A DNA stretch of 64,000 bases from an uncultured Pelagibacteraceae bacterium. GTDB lineage: Bacteria; Pseudomonadota; Alphaproteobacteria; Pelagibacterales; Pelagibacteraceae. Location of the stretch: NCBI GenBank assembly GCA_902596355.1, contig CACJTS010000001.1, forward strand, positions 48,662 to 112,661, in the 5' to 3' direction. The notes beneath the pieces are model-generated. The model made no database searches. It was given only the letters and a program-made list of their open reading frames with translations, and had not been told where the DNA came from. A program made the translations under genes and the position numbers. The first letter of the stretch is position 1. The number at the start of each line of letters is the position of its first letter. This document shows positions 45,491 through 54,845 of this stretch, piece by piece.

Positions 45491-45531
45491 AAATAAGGAG
45501 GGTATTGATTGATTTACCCTCCTTATTTTTT
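45491..45531 (+). terminator. Intrinsic terminator between ugpB and ugpA
   Basis: AATAAGGAGGGTA at 45492-45504 pairs perfectly with TACCCTCCTTATT at 45515-45527 around a ten-base loop. A T-run to 45531 follows. The ugpA start is 12 bases downstream. It probably limits expression of the permease genes relative to ugpB. Confidence 0.9.
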
Positions 45532-45542
45532 ATTTTACTTAT

Positions 45543-46421
45543 ATGAAAAAAGTCCAATTTAAATCTAGCTATTCACAATATTTATTCTTAGCGCCTCAGT
45601 TAGGAATTTTATTAATTTTTTTATATTGGCCGATCATACAAACATTTAGAGATGCATTTACAATGCAAGATGCTTTTGGATTTGGAGCGACGTTTGTATG
45701 GTTTGATAATTTTTTATTTATTTTTGATGATCCAGCTTATTTCATAGCTTTCAAATTTACTATTATTTATAGTTTTGTAATTACATTAATTACAGGCTCC
45801 ATTGGATTATTGCTTGCCGTTCAGGCCAATAATGTAATGCATGGTAAAAGTACTTACAAAACACTTTTGATTTGGCCTTATGCAATCGCGCCTGCGGTTG
45901 TGGGTGTTATGGCAAATTATTTTTTTAGTGAAAGATTTGGGCTTCTTTATCATTTATTTCATGAACTTTGGGGATTCAATTGGTATGAGAGTGTTTTTGA
46001 CTCCTATATTTACGTAATAATAGCTGGTTCTTGGAAGCAAATCAGTGCTAATTTCATTTTCTTCTTGGCAGGTCTTCAAGCTATACAAAAATCTGTAATT
46101 GAAGCATCAATGATTGACTGTAAAAATAGTTTTAGAAGATTTTGGACAATTACATTCCCATTATTAATGCCAACTACATTCTTTTTAATAATTATTAATA
46201 TAACCTATGCTTTCTTTGATACATTTGGAATTATCGATACCACAACAATAGGTGCTCCTTCGGGTGAAACAAGAACTCTTGTTTATAAAGCTTACATGGA
46301 TGGATTTAGAGGACTAGATTTAGGAAGTGCAGGAGCTCAATCAATAATGATGATGTTGATTGTATTAGTAATTACAATTTTTCAATTTAGATATATCGAA
46401 GGGAAAATACATTATAATTAA
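45543..46421 (+). CDS. ugpA: Glycerol-3-phosphate-type ABC permease UgpA
   Basis: A 292-residue permease with six hydrophobic segments. It opens with YLFLAPQLGILLIFLYWPII, the usual MalF/UgpA entry helix. The ATPase-contact loop is QAIQKSVIEASMIDCKNSFRRF near 180. The segment IDTTTIGAPSGETRTLVYKAY near 235 resembles the UgpA loop TxGGPxxxTxTL. It follows the terminator by 12 bases and has no recognisable Shine-Dalgarno. Its stop overlaps the next gene (TAATG). Confidence 0.9.
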   Translation: MKKVQFKSSYSQYLFLAPQLGILLIFLYWPIIQTFRDAFTMQDAFGFGATFVWFDNFLFIFDDPAYFIAFKFTIIYSFVITLITGSIGLLLAVQANNVMHGKSTYKTLLIWPYAIAPAVVGVMANYFFSERFGLLYHLFHELWGFNWYESVFDSYIYVIIAGSWKQISANFIFFLAGLQAIQKSVIEASMIDCKNSFRRFWTITFPLLMPTTFFLIIINITYAFFDTFGIIDTTTIGAPSGETRTLVYKAYMDGFRGLDLGSAGAQSIMMMLIVLVITIFQFRYIEGKIHYN

Positions 46422-47242
46422 TGACTAGAATTATCATATCAAGTTTATCACATTTCATTTTATTAATTGGAATACTTATTATGGTAGTTCCTGTATGGAT
46501 GATTTTTGCTAGCTCAACGCACACAAGTTCAATGATTAATATGAATGGTCTTCAAATATTTTTAGGAGATAGCTTTTATGAAAATTACTTAAGAGTTTTA
46601 TTATATCAAGGTGGTTTTTTTAAAGAGATAACAGCATTAAAAATGTTTTTTAATAGTTTTATAATGGCTACAGGAGTTGCAATATTATCCGTTGTTACAT
46701 CTTTAATGGCCGCATATGCTTTGGTTTATTATAGAATAAAACATGCAACATTATTGTTTTGGATAATATTCATTACAATTTTAGTTCCATTAGAGTTAAG
46801 AATTTTTCCAACTTATTCAGTAATGGCTGAACTTAATTTAGTGAATTCTTACTTTGGATTAATAGTTCCTATTTCAGCCTCAGCTATAGCGACATTATTT
46901 TTTCGACAATTTTATAAAACTGTTCCAGATGAATTACTTGAGTCCGCAAAACTTGATGGAGCAAATACTTGGAGATTTTTTGTTGATTTTTTATTTCCTT
47001 TGTCAAAAACAATGATTGTAGCGATGTTAATATTTATGTTTGTTTTTGGTTACAACCAGTACTTATGGCCACTATTGGTAACAACTTCAGAACAATATTG
47101 GACAGTGGTTATGGGGCTAAAAATGATGTCAGGTTCTATTGTCCATCGTTTTGCTTTTGTGATGATGTCTATGGTTCCACCAATTTTAATCATAATTGTG
47201 TTACAGAAACATTTTATTAAGGGGGTTTTTCAAGATAAATGA
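46421..47242 (+). CDS. ugpE: Glycerol-3-phosphate-type ABC permease UgpE, copy 1
   Basis: A 273-residue permease of the UgpE/MalG family. The ATPase-contact EAA loop is DELLESAKLDGANTWRFFVD near 165, and the C-terminal FVFGYNQYLWPLLVTTSEQYW is typical of UgpE. The next gene is a full-length paralog with the same blocks. The two overlap by four bases (ATGA). One copy would normally suffice with UgpA, so the pair is unusual. Confidence 0.88.
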   Translation: MTRIIISSLSHFILLIGILIMVVPVWMIFASSTHTSSMINMNGLQIFLGDSFYENYLRVLLYQGGFFKEITALKMFFNSFIMATGVAILSVVTSLMAAYALVYYRIKHATLLFWIIFITILVPLELRIFPTYSVMAELNLVNSYFGLIVPISASAIATLFFRQFYKTVPDELLESAKLDGANTWRFFVDFLFPLSKTMIVAMLIFMFVFGYNQYLWPLLVTTSEQYWTVVMGLKMMSGSIVHRFAFVMMSMVPPILIIIVLQKHFIKGVFQDK

Positions 47243-48090
47243 AAATTAAACCACTTCAAATAATTGCTCATATTATTTTAATATTAGGAGTATTGTTAAT
47301 GGTAGTTCCGATTTGGATATCTTTTGCAAGTTCTTCACATGACTCTGTAACTATACTGACAGAAGGTATGAAGTTTCATATAGGTGATCAGCTAGCAAGA
47401 AACTATAATGAAGTTTTAAATGAAAAAGGTGGTTGGTCAGAAGAAGTGACTGCTGCAAAAATGTTTATTAATAGTTTTATAATGGCATTAGGAATTGCAA
47501 CACTTAAAGTAGTTATTTCTGCAATGTCAGCATATGCTTTGGTTTATTATAGATTTAAATTAGCTGTACCAATTTTTTGGTTAATTTTTATTACCCTACT
47601 TGTTCCTTTGGAAGTAAGAATTTTTCCAAGCTATAAAATTGTATCTGATTTAGGTTTAACAAATTCATATACAGGCCTTATTCTTCCGTTAGTTGCTTCA
47701 GCAACAGCAACTTTTTTCTTCAGGCAATTTTACAAAACAATTCCAGATGAACTCTTGGAGTCAGCAAAATTAGATGGAGCAAATGCTTGGAGTTTTTTCA
47801 TAGATTTCTTGGTTCCATTATCTAAAACTATGATAGCAGCAATGTTTATCTTTATGTTTGTGTATGGATATAGCCAATATTTATGGCCGCTAATAATGAC
47901 AACTGCAGAAGAATATTGGACTGTAGTAATGGGAATGAAAATTATTTACACAGAAAGCTATGAAGGAGTTGCTCTGCCAAGAACGGCAGAAAGATTTGCA
48001 TATATCATTTTGTCAATGATCCCACCAGTTTTAGTGGTAGTATTTTTACAGAAATGGTTCATAAAAGGATTAATTCAAACGGAGAAATAA
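47239..48090 (+). CDS. ugpE: Glycerol-3-phosphate-type ABC permease UgpE, copy 2
   Basis: A 283-residue UgpE paralog of the preceding gene: MVVPIWISFASSSHDS against MVVPVWMIFASSTHTS, and DELLESAKLDGANAWSFFID against the same loop in copy 1. It has a longer C-terminal loop, IIYTESYEGVALPRTAERFA, which includes the GVALPRTAERFA motif found in canonical E. coli-type UgpE and missing from copy 1. Copy 2 is therefore the better candidate for the ancestral function. It directly abuts ugpC. Confidence 0.88.
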   Translation: MKIKPLQIIAHIILILGVLLMVVPIWISFASSSHDSVTILTEGMKFHIGDQLARNYNEVLNEKGGWSEEVTAAKMFINSFIMALGIATLKVVISAMSAYALVYYRFKLAVPIFWLIFITLLVPLEVRIFPSYKIVSDLGLTNSYTGLILPLVASATATFFFRQFYKTIPDELLESAKLDGANAWSFFIDFLVPLSKTMIAAMFIFMFVYGYSQYLWPLIMTTAEEYWTVVMGMKIIYTESYEGVALPRTAERFAYIILSMIPPVLVVVFLQKWFIKGLIQTEK

Positions 48091-49143
48091 ATGAGTTTTT
48101 TAGATTTAAAAAATGTGACTAAGATTTACCCAAATGGAACTAAGGCTGTTCATGAAACCTCATTAAGTATTGATGAAGGAGAATTTATGGTTTTTGTAGG
48201 ACCTAGTGGTTGTGGAAAATCAACTTTATTAAGAATGGTTGCAGGTTTAGAGGATATTACTGAGGGTGATATTAATCTTGATGGAAAATTAATTAATGAA
48301 GTTGATCCATCTGAAAGAGATGTAGCAATGGTGTTTCAGAACTATGCATTATACCCGCACATGAATGTTTATAATAATTTAGCTTATGGTCTAAAAAATA
48401 GAGGAATTGACAAAGAAACAATTGAGCAAAAAGTAAATGATGCAGCTAAGCTGTTACAAATTTCAGATTATTTACAGAGAAAACCTTCAATGTTATCTGG
48501 AGGTCAAAGGCAAAGAGTTGCTATGGGAAGAGCAATTGTAAGAAACCCAAAAATCTTCTTATTTGACGAACCTCTTTCAAACTTAGATGCAAAATTAAGA
48601 ATTCAGATGAGACTTGAAATTAAAAAACTTCAACAAAAGGTTGGAGTAACAAGTATATTTGTTACGCATGATCAAGTTGAGGCCATGACACTTGCTGATA
48701 GATTGGCAGTAATTAATAATGGAATTATTGAACAGCTTGGAACTCCTATTGAGATATATGATAATCCAAAATCCTTATTTGTAGCTGGTTTTATTGGTTC
48801 ACCACAAATGAATTTTTTAGATGGTAATTTAAAAAATAAAATATTATCTGCAGAAGGTTTTGAAATTAAAGATATTAATACTGACTTTGAGGGAGAGGTT
48901 ACATTAGGAATAAGACCTGAGCATTTAAGTCAAACTGAAAATGGTTTAATTAATTTAAATGTAGACTTAGTGGAACAGCTTGGTTCGGATAATCTTGTTT
49001 ATGGTCAATTGAAAAATAAAAAAGACTTTTGTTATAGGTGTCCAGGAAATCAAACTATAGAAAAAGGTTCTAATTTAAGTCTAAATATTGAGAACAATAA
49101 ATATTATATTTTTGATAAAAGTACTGGCAAAAGAGTTAATTAA
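48091..49143 (+). CDS. ugpC: Glycerol-3-phosphate-type ABC transporter ATPase UgpC
   Basis: A 350-residue MalK/UgpC-type ATPase. Walker A is GPSGCGKST near 37, the Q-loop is in MVFQNYALYPHM, the signature LSGGQRQRVAMG, Walker B IFLFDEPLSNLDA and the switch His in VTHDQVEAMT. The C-terminal OB-fold (TOBE) domain covers about 235-350 with LGIRPEHL. It abuts the second ugpE copy without a gap and is three bases from the phosphodiesterase gene. Confidence 0.93.
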   Translation: MSFLDLKNVTKIYPNGTKAVHETSLSIDEGEFMVFVGPSGCGKSTLLRMVAGLEDITEGDINLDGKLINEVDPSERDVAMVFQNYALYPHMNVYNNLAYGLKNRGIDKETIEQKVNDAAKLLQISDYLQRKPSMLSGGQRQRVAMGRAIVRNPKIFLFDEPLSNLDAKLRIQMRLEIKKLQQKVGVTSIFVTHDQVEAMTLADRLAVINNGIIEQLGTPIEIYDNPKSLFVAGFIGSPQMNFLDGNLKNKILSAEGFEIKDINTDFEGEVTLGIRPEHLSQTENGLINLNVDLVEQLGSDNLVYGQLKNKKDFCYRCPGNQTIEKGSNLSLNIENNKYYIFDKSTGKRVN

Positions 49144-49145
49144 AT

Positions 49146-50066
49146 TTGATTTTAAGTAAACCAAATCATATAAAAATTTACGGACATCGAGGAGCCAGAG
49201 GAGATCTTCCTGAAAACACTTTAGAAAGTTTTAAATATTTATTTGAAAACAATGTTAATGCATACGAAACAGATATATTAATTTCTAAGGATCTTGTACC
49301 AGTTATTGCTCATGATTTTCGATTAGATCCAAGCAGAACAAAAGATAATGAGGGGAATTGGATAGAGGATGAAAATTTAAAAATATTTGATTTAACTTAT
49401 GAAGAACTTTCAAAGTTTGATGTAGGTTCAGTAAATAAATTATCCAGATACGGAAGAAGATTTATTAATCAAAAAAAATTAGAAAATCAAAGAATACCAA
49501 AACTTTCTGAATTATTAGAAATGTCTTCAAAAAATAAATCTGAAAAATTATTAATAAATTTAGAAATTAAATCTACACCAGAGGAAGAAAATTTGACACC
49601 AGAACCAGAAGATACAGTAACATTAATTATGAACGATATAAATGAATCATCTTTAAAAGATAAAATAATCGTTTCATCATTTGATTGGAGAACTTTATCA
49701 GTAATTAAAAATCAGTATCCTGAAATTCCAAGAGCTTACTTAACTCAACATTTGACAGGAATTAATATTAATCAAACTATTTACAACAGATCTCCATGGT
49801 TGAGTTTTTTGCCTTATTATGAAGATCATGAATTGCCAAAAATTATAAAGTCACAAGGTGGAAAAGCTTGGCATCCATACCGAAAAGACATTACAAAAAA
49901 ACTTGTCGATATTTCTCATCAAGTAGAATTGCCAGTAAATGTATGGACAGTAAACAAAGAGTACGAAATGTTAAAGATGGTTGAGTACGGCGTAGATGGT
50001 ATTATGACAGATTATCCATTAAGGTTGAAAGAACTTTGTGAGAAAGAAAATATAAAATGGTTTTAG
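49146..50066 (+). CDS. ugpQ: Glycerophosphodiester phosphodiesterase (UgpQ-like)
   Basis: A 306-residue GDPD-family enzyme with YGHRGARGDLPENTLESF near 12 (catalytic His-Arg and the Glu-Asn) and YETDILISKDLVPVIAHDF near 39 (Glu-Asp and second His). The C-terminal VNVWTVNKEYEMLKMVEYG completes the TIM-barrel pattern. It hydrolyses glycerophosphodiesters to glycerol-3-phosphate and an alcohol. A TTG at 49146 is the only suitable start I see, three bases after the ugpC stop. No signal peptide, so it acts in the cytoplasm. Confidence 0.9.
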   Translation: MILSKPNHIKIYGHRGARGDLPENTLESFKYLFENNVNAYETDILISKDLVPVIAHDFRLDPSRTKDNEGNWIEDENLKIFDLTYEELSKFDVGSVNKLSRYGRRFINQKKLENQRIPKLSELLEMSSKNKSEKLLINLEIKSTPEEENLTPEPEDTVTLIMNDINESSLKDKIIVSSFDWRTLSVIKNQYPEIPRAYLTQHLTGININQTIYNRSPWLSFLPYYEDHELPKIIKSQGGKAWHPYRKDITKKLVDISHQVELPVNVWTVNKEYEMLKMVEYGVDGIMTDYPLRLKELCEKENIKWF

Positions 50067-50075
50067 TTTATCTAA

Positions 50076-50795
50076 ATGGATTTAAATATAGTTAATAACC
50101 AAGAGAAATTTTTAGCAGGAAAACTTGAAGGATATACTTTAAAAGGCGCAGAAAATAAATTTAATGATAGAGGAAATCCTTTACCATTTCCAGGCTGCAC
50201 AATAATTTGCAATATTCCTCTTAATACTAATTTATCTGATCAAATTATTAGTCTTCAAAAAAATATAGAGAATTTTAACCCTGAAAAAACTTACTTCTAT
50301 TTACCTCCATCCAGTTTTCATATGACATTATTTGATTGTTGTAATTTTAATACAAAAAACACTAATTATTGGCCTTCAGATATAGATCCTGATATGGATT
50401 ATAAAGATATAGCTGTTGAATTAAATAAAAGAATTCAGAACTATATCTTTCCAAAAGAATTCAATCTTAAACTAAAAATGTTTTTTGGAGGATACAGTAT
50501 TATTTTAGAACCATATTCTGAAAAGGATGAAAAAATATTAAGAAATTGTAGAGATGAACTAAGTAGTTTGTTAAAAATAAAATTTGAAAACCATCAAAGA
50601 TATAATTTTCATATTACATTGGCATATATCTTGAGAGAACTTAATCAAATTGAAATAAATAATTTAATTGAATTTAATAAAAAACTATCTTTAGACTTTA
50701 GTAAAAAATTTTCAAAAATTACTTTTACAAAACCTGAAATGTGTATTTTTGAGGATATGTTAGAATTTAAAAGTATTAATCCTTCCAGCCTGTAA
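50076..50795 (+). CDS. 2H phosphoesterase-superfamily protein (DUF1868)
   Basis: A 239-residue protein with two HxT motifs of the 2H phosphoesterase fold: PPSSFHMTLFD near 88 and YNFHITLAYIL near 176. The opening NKFNDRGNPLPFPGCTIICN is characteristic of the DUF1868 branch. Superfamily members open cyclic phosphodiesters or act on RNA ends. It follows the GDPD gene by nine bases in a ugp operon, so a small cyclic phosphodiester such as a cyclic glycerophosphate is a reasonable guess. Its last 20 bases overlap the convergent aldehyde dehydrogenase gene. Confidence 0.8.
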   Translation: MDLNIVNNQEKFLAGKLEGYTLKGAENKFNDRGNPLPFPGCTIICNIPLNTNLSDQIISLQKNIENFNPEKTYFYLPPSSFHMTLFDCCNFNTKNTNYWPSDIDPDMDYKDIAVELNKRIQNYIFPKEFNLKLKMFFGGYSIILEPYSEKDEKILRNCRDELSSLLKIKFENHQRYNFHITLAYILRELNQIEINNLIEFNKKLSLDFSKKFSKITFTKPEMCIFEDMLEFKSINPSSL

Positions 50796-52209
50796 CAGTT
50801 TTTACTTCTAAATATTCTTCAAGCCCCCAAACTCCACCCTCTCTACCATTTCCTGATTGTCTGTATCCTCCAAAAGGCGTGCCCGCATCAGCTGCATTTC
50901 CATTAATATAAACACATCCTGATCTTAATTTTTTTGCAACTCTATGAGCTTTCTCTCTATCCTCTGTTTGTAAATAATTTCCCAAACCATAAGACGTATC
51001 ATTTACTATTTTTACTGCTTCATCTTCATTTTTAAAAGGAATTATAGAAAGCACTGGACCAAAAATTTCTTCTTTTGCAATTCTCATTTCATTTGTTACG
51101 TTAGTGAAAATAGTTGGTTTAATAAAATAACCTTTATTTAATCCATTTGGTAACTCAGGACCTCCTGCTGCCAATGTTGCTCCCTCAGATATTCCACTTT
51201 CAATTAAATTTATAATCTTATCGTATTGAGTTTTCGAAATTACAGGACCAATATGATCTCCTTTTTTCGATGCTTGATCTACTTTTATTTTATTTGCCTC
51301 ATCAACTGCTTCATTTACTGCTTTTTCATAAATAGATTTTTCAACCAACATTCTTGTTGGAGCATCACATGATTGGCCTGAATTACTCATTACATTTCTT
51401 ATTCCATCTCTAACTGCATTTTTATAACTATCTGCAAAAACTATATTACCACCTTTGCCTCCAAGTTCTAAGCAAACTCTTTTTATAGTTTCAGCTGCAT
51501 TTTTTGAAATTAATCTTCCTGCACGTGTTGAACCTGTAAAAGAAACCATATCAATATCAGGATGACTTGATATTTGAGTTCCTACTCCTTCACCATCTCC
51601 ATTAACCAGATTAAATACTCCTTTTGGAAAACCAACTTCATCAATCATTTCTGCAAATAGGATTCCTGAAATAGGTGCTATTTCTGATGGTTTGAGTATC
51701 ATTGTGCATCCAGTTGCAAATGCTGGAACTACCTTGAGAGCTATTTGGTTTATTGGCCAATTCCATGGAGTAATTAGTCCACAAACTCCGATTGGCTCAT
51801 AATAAATGTGGTTATTAGATTTTTGATCAAAATGTTCATCAAATTCAAAGTCTTTAAGTCTTAAAATAAAATCTTCTAAGTGTGTTTGTCCAGATCCAGT
51901 TTGAACATCTGTTGCCCAATCTATTGGCGCACCCATTTCAAGTGAAATAGCCTCTGCCATTTCTCCAAATCTTTTTTTATAAACTACAAGCAATTTTTCG
52001 AGCAATTCCAATCTTTCTTTTTTGCTAGTTTCTTTCCAGGTTTCAAAAGCAGTTTTTGCAGCTTTAACCGCATTATCTGTATCTTTTTTTGAACCTAATG
52101 AAATAATTGCACAAGGATCTTCATTGCAAGGGTTTATTACCTCAAAGTCATTTTTTTCAATTGGATCTACCCATTTACCATTAATGTAAAATTTTCTTTT
52201 ATCTAACAT
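50776..52209 (-). CDS. NAD(P)-dependent aldehyde dehydrogenase
   Basis: A 477-residue ALDH-superfamily enzyme. It has LITPWNWPINQIALKVVPA near 140, the general base in VCLELGGKGGN near 247 and catalytic Cys281 in SNSGQSCDAPTRM. The ending GGYRQSGNGREGGVWGLEEY is typical. It could oxidise betaine aldehyde or another aldehyde. It differs clearly from the ALDH at 25351. Its 3' end overlaps the DUF1868 gene on the other strand. It is 21 bases downstream of a beta-hydroxyacid dehydrogenase gene. Confidence 0.9.
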   Translation of the reverse strand: MLDKRKFYINGKWVDPIEKNDFEVINPCNEDPCAIISLGSKKDTDNAVKAAKTAFETWKETSKKERLELLEKLLVVYKKRFGEMAEAISLEMGAPIDWATDVQTGSGQTHLEDFILRLKDFEFDEHFDQKSNNHIYYEPIGVCGLITPWNWPINQIALKVVPAFATGCTMILKPSEIAPISGILFAEMIDEVGFPKGVFNLVNGDGEGVGTQISSHPDIDMVSFTGSTRAGRLISKNAAETIKRVCLELGGKGGNIVFADSYKNAVRDGIRNVMSNSGQSCDAPTRMLVEKSIYEKAVNEAVDEANKIKVDQASKKGDHIGPVISKTQYDKIINLIESGISEGATLAAGGPELPNGLNKGYFIKPTIFTNVTNEMRIAKEEIFGPVLSIIPFKNEDEAVKIVNDTSYGLGNYLQTEDREKAHRVAKKLRSGCVYINGNAADAGTPFGGYRQSGNGREGGVWGLEEYLEVKTVTGWKD

Positions 52210-52230
52210 TTAATAATCTTAGCATATTAT

Positions 52231-53172
52231 TTAAATTTCATAGCCTTTTTCTTCTGGTTCATTATCCACAAGCTCATCAGGAAAACCATTGGCTCTAAAA
52301 TTAATTTTATTTAAATCTTCCATTCTTTTTACAATCATTGAAGACCATGCTCTTGAACCAAATTTTTTTTGTCCATCTTTAAATATCTCAACTATCTTTG
52401 GAGAAATTTCCAAAGGAGCATTTAATTTCTTAGCTAGATTATCGAATAAACCCGTATCTTTCAAAACAAGATCCATTGTAAAATTAATATTATAAGAACC
52501 ATTCAAAATAACCTGGCTTTCTGTTTCATGAACAAATGAGTTTCCAGATGAAACTGCAATACCCTTAAATGTTTTAGCTAAATCTAAATTTGATTTTTTT
52601 GCAACAGTCCATGCCTCACCTAATGCTACCAAATGAACCGATGCCAAATAATTTGTTATAACTTTAAGAACTGACGCACTACCTAACGCCCCAGTATGTA
52701 AAACTTTTCTACCCATTACAGTTAAGGCAGGTAATATTTTTTCAAAAGCTTTTCTATCTCCTCCTACAAATATTGCAATATTACCTGTAGCTGCTCTATG
52801 ACATCCACCACTAACAGGTCCATCTAGTGGGACAGCTTTTTTTGATATCACCTTATTTCCAAGTCTTTTAACCTCATCCTCATCTGTTGTACTCATTTCT
52901 AACCAAATTTTATTTTCTGATAAACCATTTAAAATTCCATCTTCACTTTCCATAACCTCCGCGGAAACTTCAGGTGAAGGAAGTGAAGTAATAATTAGAT
53001 CAGTTTGTTCTGCCAATTCTTTAGGAGACTTTGCAACCTTAGCACCTAACTTTTTAAATTCATTTGTTAAACTTTCATCTATTTCTCTAACAGTAACATC
53101 AAAATTATTTCTTATTAAGCTTCCAGCTAGTTTACCGCCTACATTTCCTAAACCAATAAAACCTATTTTCAT
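52231..53172 (-). CDS. Beta-hydroxyacid dehydrogenase (3-hydroxyisobutyrate dehydrogenase/GarR family)
   Basis: A 313-residue NAD(P)-dependent enzyme. The N-terminal IGFIGLGNVGGKLAGSLIRN is the cofactor motif. GPVSGGCHRAATGNIAIFVGG near 120 is the substrate-binding signature, and the catalytic Lys is in SVLKVITNYLASVHLVALGE near 169. The family oxidises 3-hydroxyisobutyrate, tartronate semialdehyde or similar. It overlaps the DMT gene upstream by four bases and precedes the aldehyde dehydrogenase gene; together they could oxidise a hydroxyacid to a semialdehyde and acid. Confidence 0.87.
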   Translation of the reverse strand: MKIGFIGLGNVGGKLAGSLIRNNFDVTVREIDESLTNEFKKLGAKVAKSPKELAEQTDLIITSLPSPEVSAEVMESEDGILNGLSENKIWLEMSTTDEDEVKRLGNKVISKKAVPLDGPVSGGCHRAATGNIAIFVGGDRKAFEKILPALTVMGRKVLHTGALGSASVLKVITNYLASVHLVALGEAWTVAKKSNLDLAKTFKGIAVSSGNSFVHETESQVILNGSYNINFTMDLVLKDTGLFDNLAKKLNAPLEISPKIVEIFKDGQKKFGSRAWSSMIVKRMEDLNKINFRANGFPDELVDNEPEEKGYEI

Positions 53173-54041
53173 TTTATTTCCTCTTCTTTTTTATTTTTTG
53201 TAAATACAATTAAAATCACACCTACTATTATTATTGCACCGCCTATAAATAATTCTTGTGTTGGTTTTTCACCTAAAAGAAATATAGCAGCTAGTAAACC
53301 TGTTGGGGGTATACCCATGGTAACGATAGGAAGCACTTTATAAAGTGGGTTGTTTTTTAAAACATAATAGAAACAACCATAAGTAATTGGTTGCATGATA
53401 AAACCAATATAAATTGCAATGATCCAGTGATCAATCTTGGCGTTTGTTAAATAATTAATTGTATTTCCATCAATTATTGAAGAAAGCATTATTAAAATTG
53501 GCCCAGAGAAAAATGCTAACCAAGCAACTAGAGCCAAAGGATTTATTTCTTTACTTAAAGGTTTAACCATAACTTGTCCAAGAGCCCATATAGCAGACCC
53601 TAAAATTGTAAGGCCAATTCCAATAAACTTTCCATCTAAGTTAGGAGATCCAGTTAAAATATAAACACCAACAAAAGCGATAGCTATACCAATCAAAGCT
53701 CTAATTGTTGGTTTTTCTTTAAGCATGAAGTAAGCAAAAATAACTCCAAACGGAACTTCCATCTGAACCAAAAGAACTGCTGAAGATGCATCAATTAAAT
53801 CTAAACCAGTATATGTAATACTATATTGCAACGTATTAGCCACTAATGATGCAGCAAATATTCTTTTTAAATATCCTTTTGGTATTGGAAACCACCAAAC
53901 TAATAATGATGCAGCAAATGTAAATCTTATACCCATTAAAAGTATAGGAGGGAAAGATTCAAAAGCAGGTTTTGCAATTACAAAACCGAAGCCTAAAAAA
54001 ATAGGCACCAAGGAGGCTACAAAAGTATCTTTTATATTCAT
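53169..54041 (-). CDS. DMT-superfamily permease (EamA)
   Basis: A 290-residue permease with about ten membrane segments. Motifs LGFGFVIAKPAFESFPPILLM and the second-repeat GSAIWALGQVMVKPLSK fit the EamA family. It heads the minus-strand unit with a beta-hydroxyacid dehydrogenase and aldehyde dehydrogenase, and is divergent from the EutA-like gene. Direction of transport and substrate are unknown. Confidence 0.85.
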   Translation of the reverse strand: MNIKDTFVASLVPIFLGFGFVIAKPAFESFPPILLMGIRFTFAASLLVWWFPIPKGYLKRIFAASLVANTLQYSITYTGLDLIDASSAVLLVQMEVPFGVIFAYFMLKEKPTIRALIGIAIAFVGVYILTGSPNLDGKFIGIGLTILGSAIWALGQVMVKPLSKEINPLALVAWLAFFSGPILIMLSSIIDGNTINYLTNAKIDHWIIAIYIGFIMQPITYGCFYYVLKNNPLYKVLPIVTMGIPPTGLLAAIFLLGEKPTQELFIGGAIIIVGVILIVFTKNKKEEEIK

Positions 54042-54098
54042 GCCTATTTTAATATTAATGATTATTAAAGAACTTATGATATATTCACTTTTTAATTT

Positions 54099-54845
54099 AT
54101 GAATTCAACAAAAATAGATCCTAAATTTATCAGCCAAGCTAATCCTAGAGTTGGTTTAATTGCTCTTGCTAGTGATTTTATGATTGAAAAAGATTTTATA
54201 AATGTGATCAAAAATAAGAAAATTGATTTCTTTGTTAATCGTATTGAGTGTTACAACCCTCTCACGAAAGAAAACTTGATTAAAATGTCTAATAAAATTA
54301 CTGATGTTACAAAAGATATTTTACCTGATCAAGACTTGGATTGCGTAGTTTATGGATGCACTTCAGGAACTATTGCTGCTGGTCATGATTCAATTGAACA
54401 AAAAGTTAAAGTAGCTAAACCAATGGCAGATGTATCGACACCAAGTACGGCTGCAATTAAAGCATTAAAAAAATTAAATATTAAGAAAGTTTCAATCTTT
54501 ACACCCTACAGTAAAAAATTAAATGATGACGTACTAGACTATTTTAAAAGTGAAGGTTTTGAAGTTACTTCTAATTCATATTTTGATATTCAAGATGACT
54601 ATGACATTGGAAAAGTTGATCAAGATTATTTGTATGAAGTATTATCAAAAATAGATTTAAATGGGGCTGATGCTTTATTTGTTTCATGCACAGCTCTACC
54701 AGTTTTAGAAATTATTGATAAATTAGAAAAAAAATTAAACACTATAGTTTTATCCAGTAATCAGGCATTAATTTGGGATACCCTTGTAAAAATAAAAAAG
54801 AATAATTCAGTAGAAGGGTTTGGAAAATTATTCAGAGTAAATTGA
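54099..54845 (+). CDS. Maleate isomerase/Asp-Glu racemase-family protein (EutA-like)
   Basis: A 248-residue protein with the two-cysteine active site of the family: VYGCTSGTIAAG near 86 and FVSCTALPVLEII near 197. The opening PRVGLIALASDFMIEKDF and NRIECYNPLTKENLIKM match the arylmalonate decarboxylase/maleate isomerase branch. EutA, encoded in ectoine-utilisation clusters, belongs here. It overlaps the next gene, an ectoine hydrolase homolog, by four bases, which supports an EutA-like role. The exact reaction of EutA is not settled. Confidence 0.8.
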   Translation: MNSTKIDPKFISQANPRVGLIALASDFMIEKDFINVIKNKKIDFFVNRIECYNPLTKENLIKMSNKITDVTKDILPDQDLDCVVYGCTSGTIAAGHDSIEQKVKVAKPMADVSTPSTAAIKALKKLNIKKVSIFTPYSKKLNDDVLDYFKSEGFEVTSNSYFDIQDDYDIGKVDQDYLYEVLSKIDLNGADALFVSCTALPVLEIIDKLEKKLNTIVLSSNQALIWDTLVKIKKNNSVEGFGKLFRVN

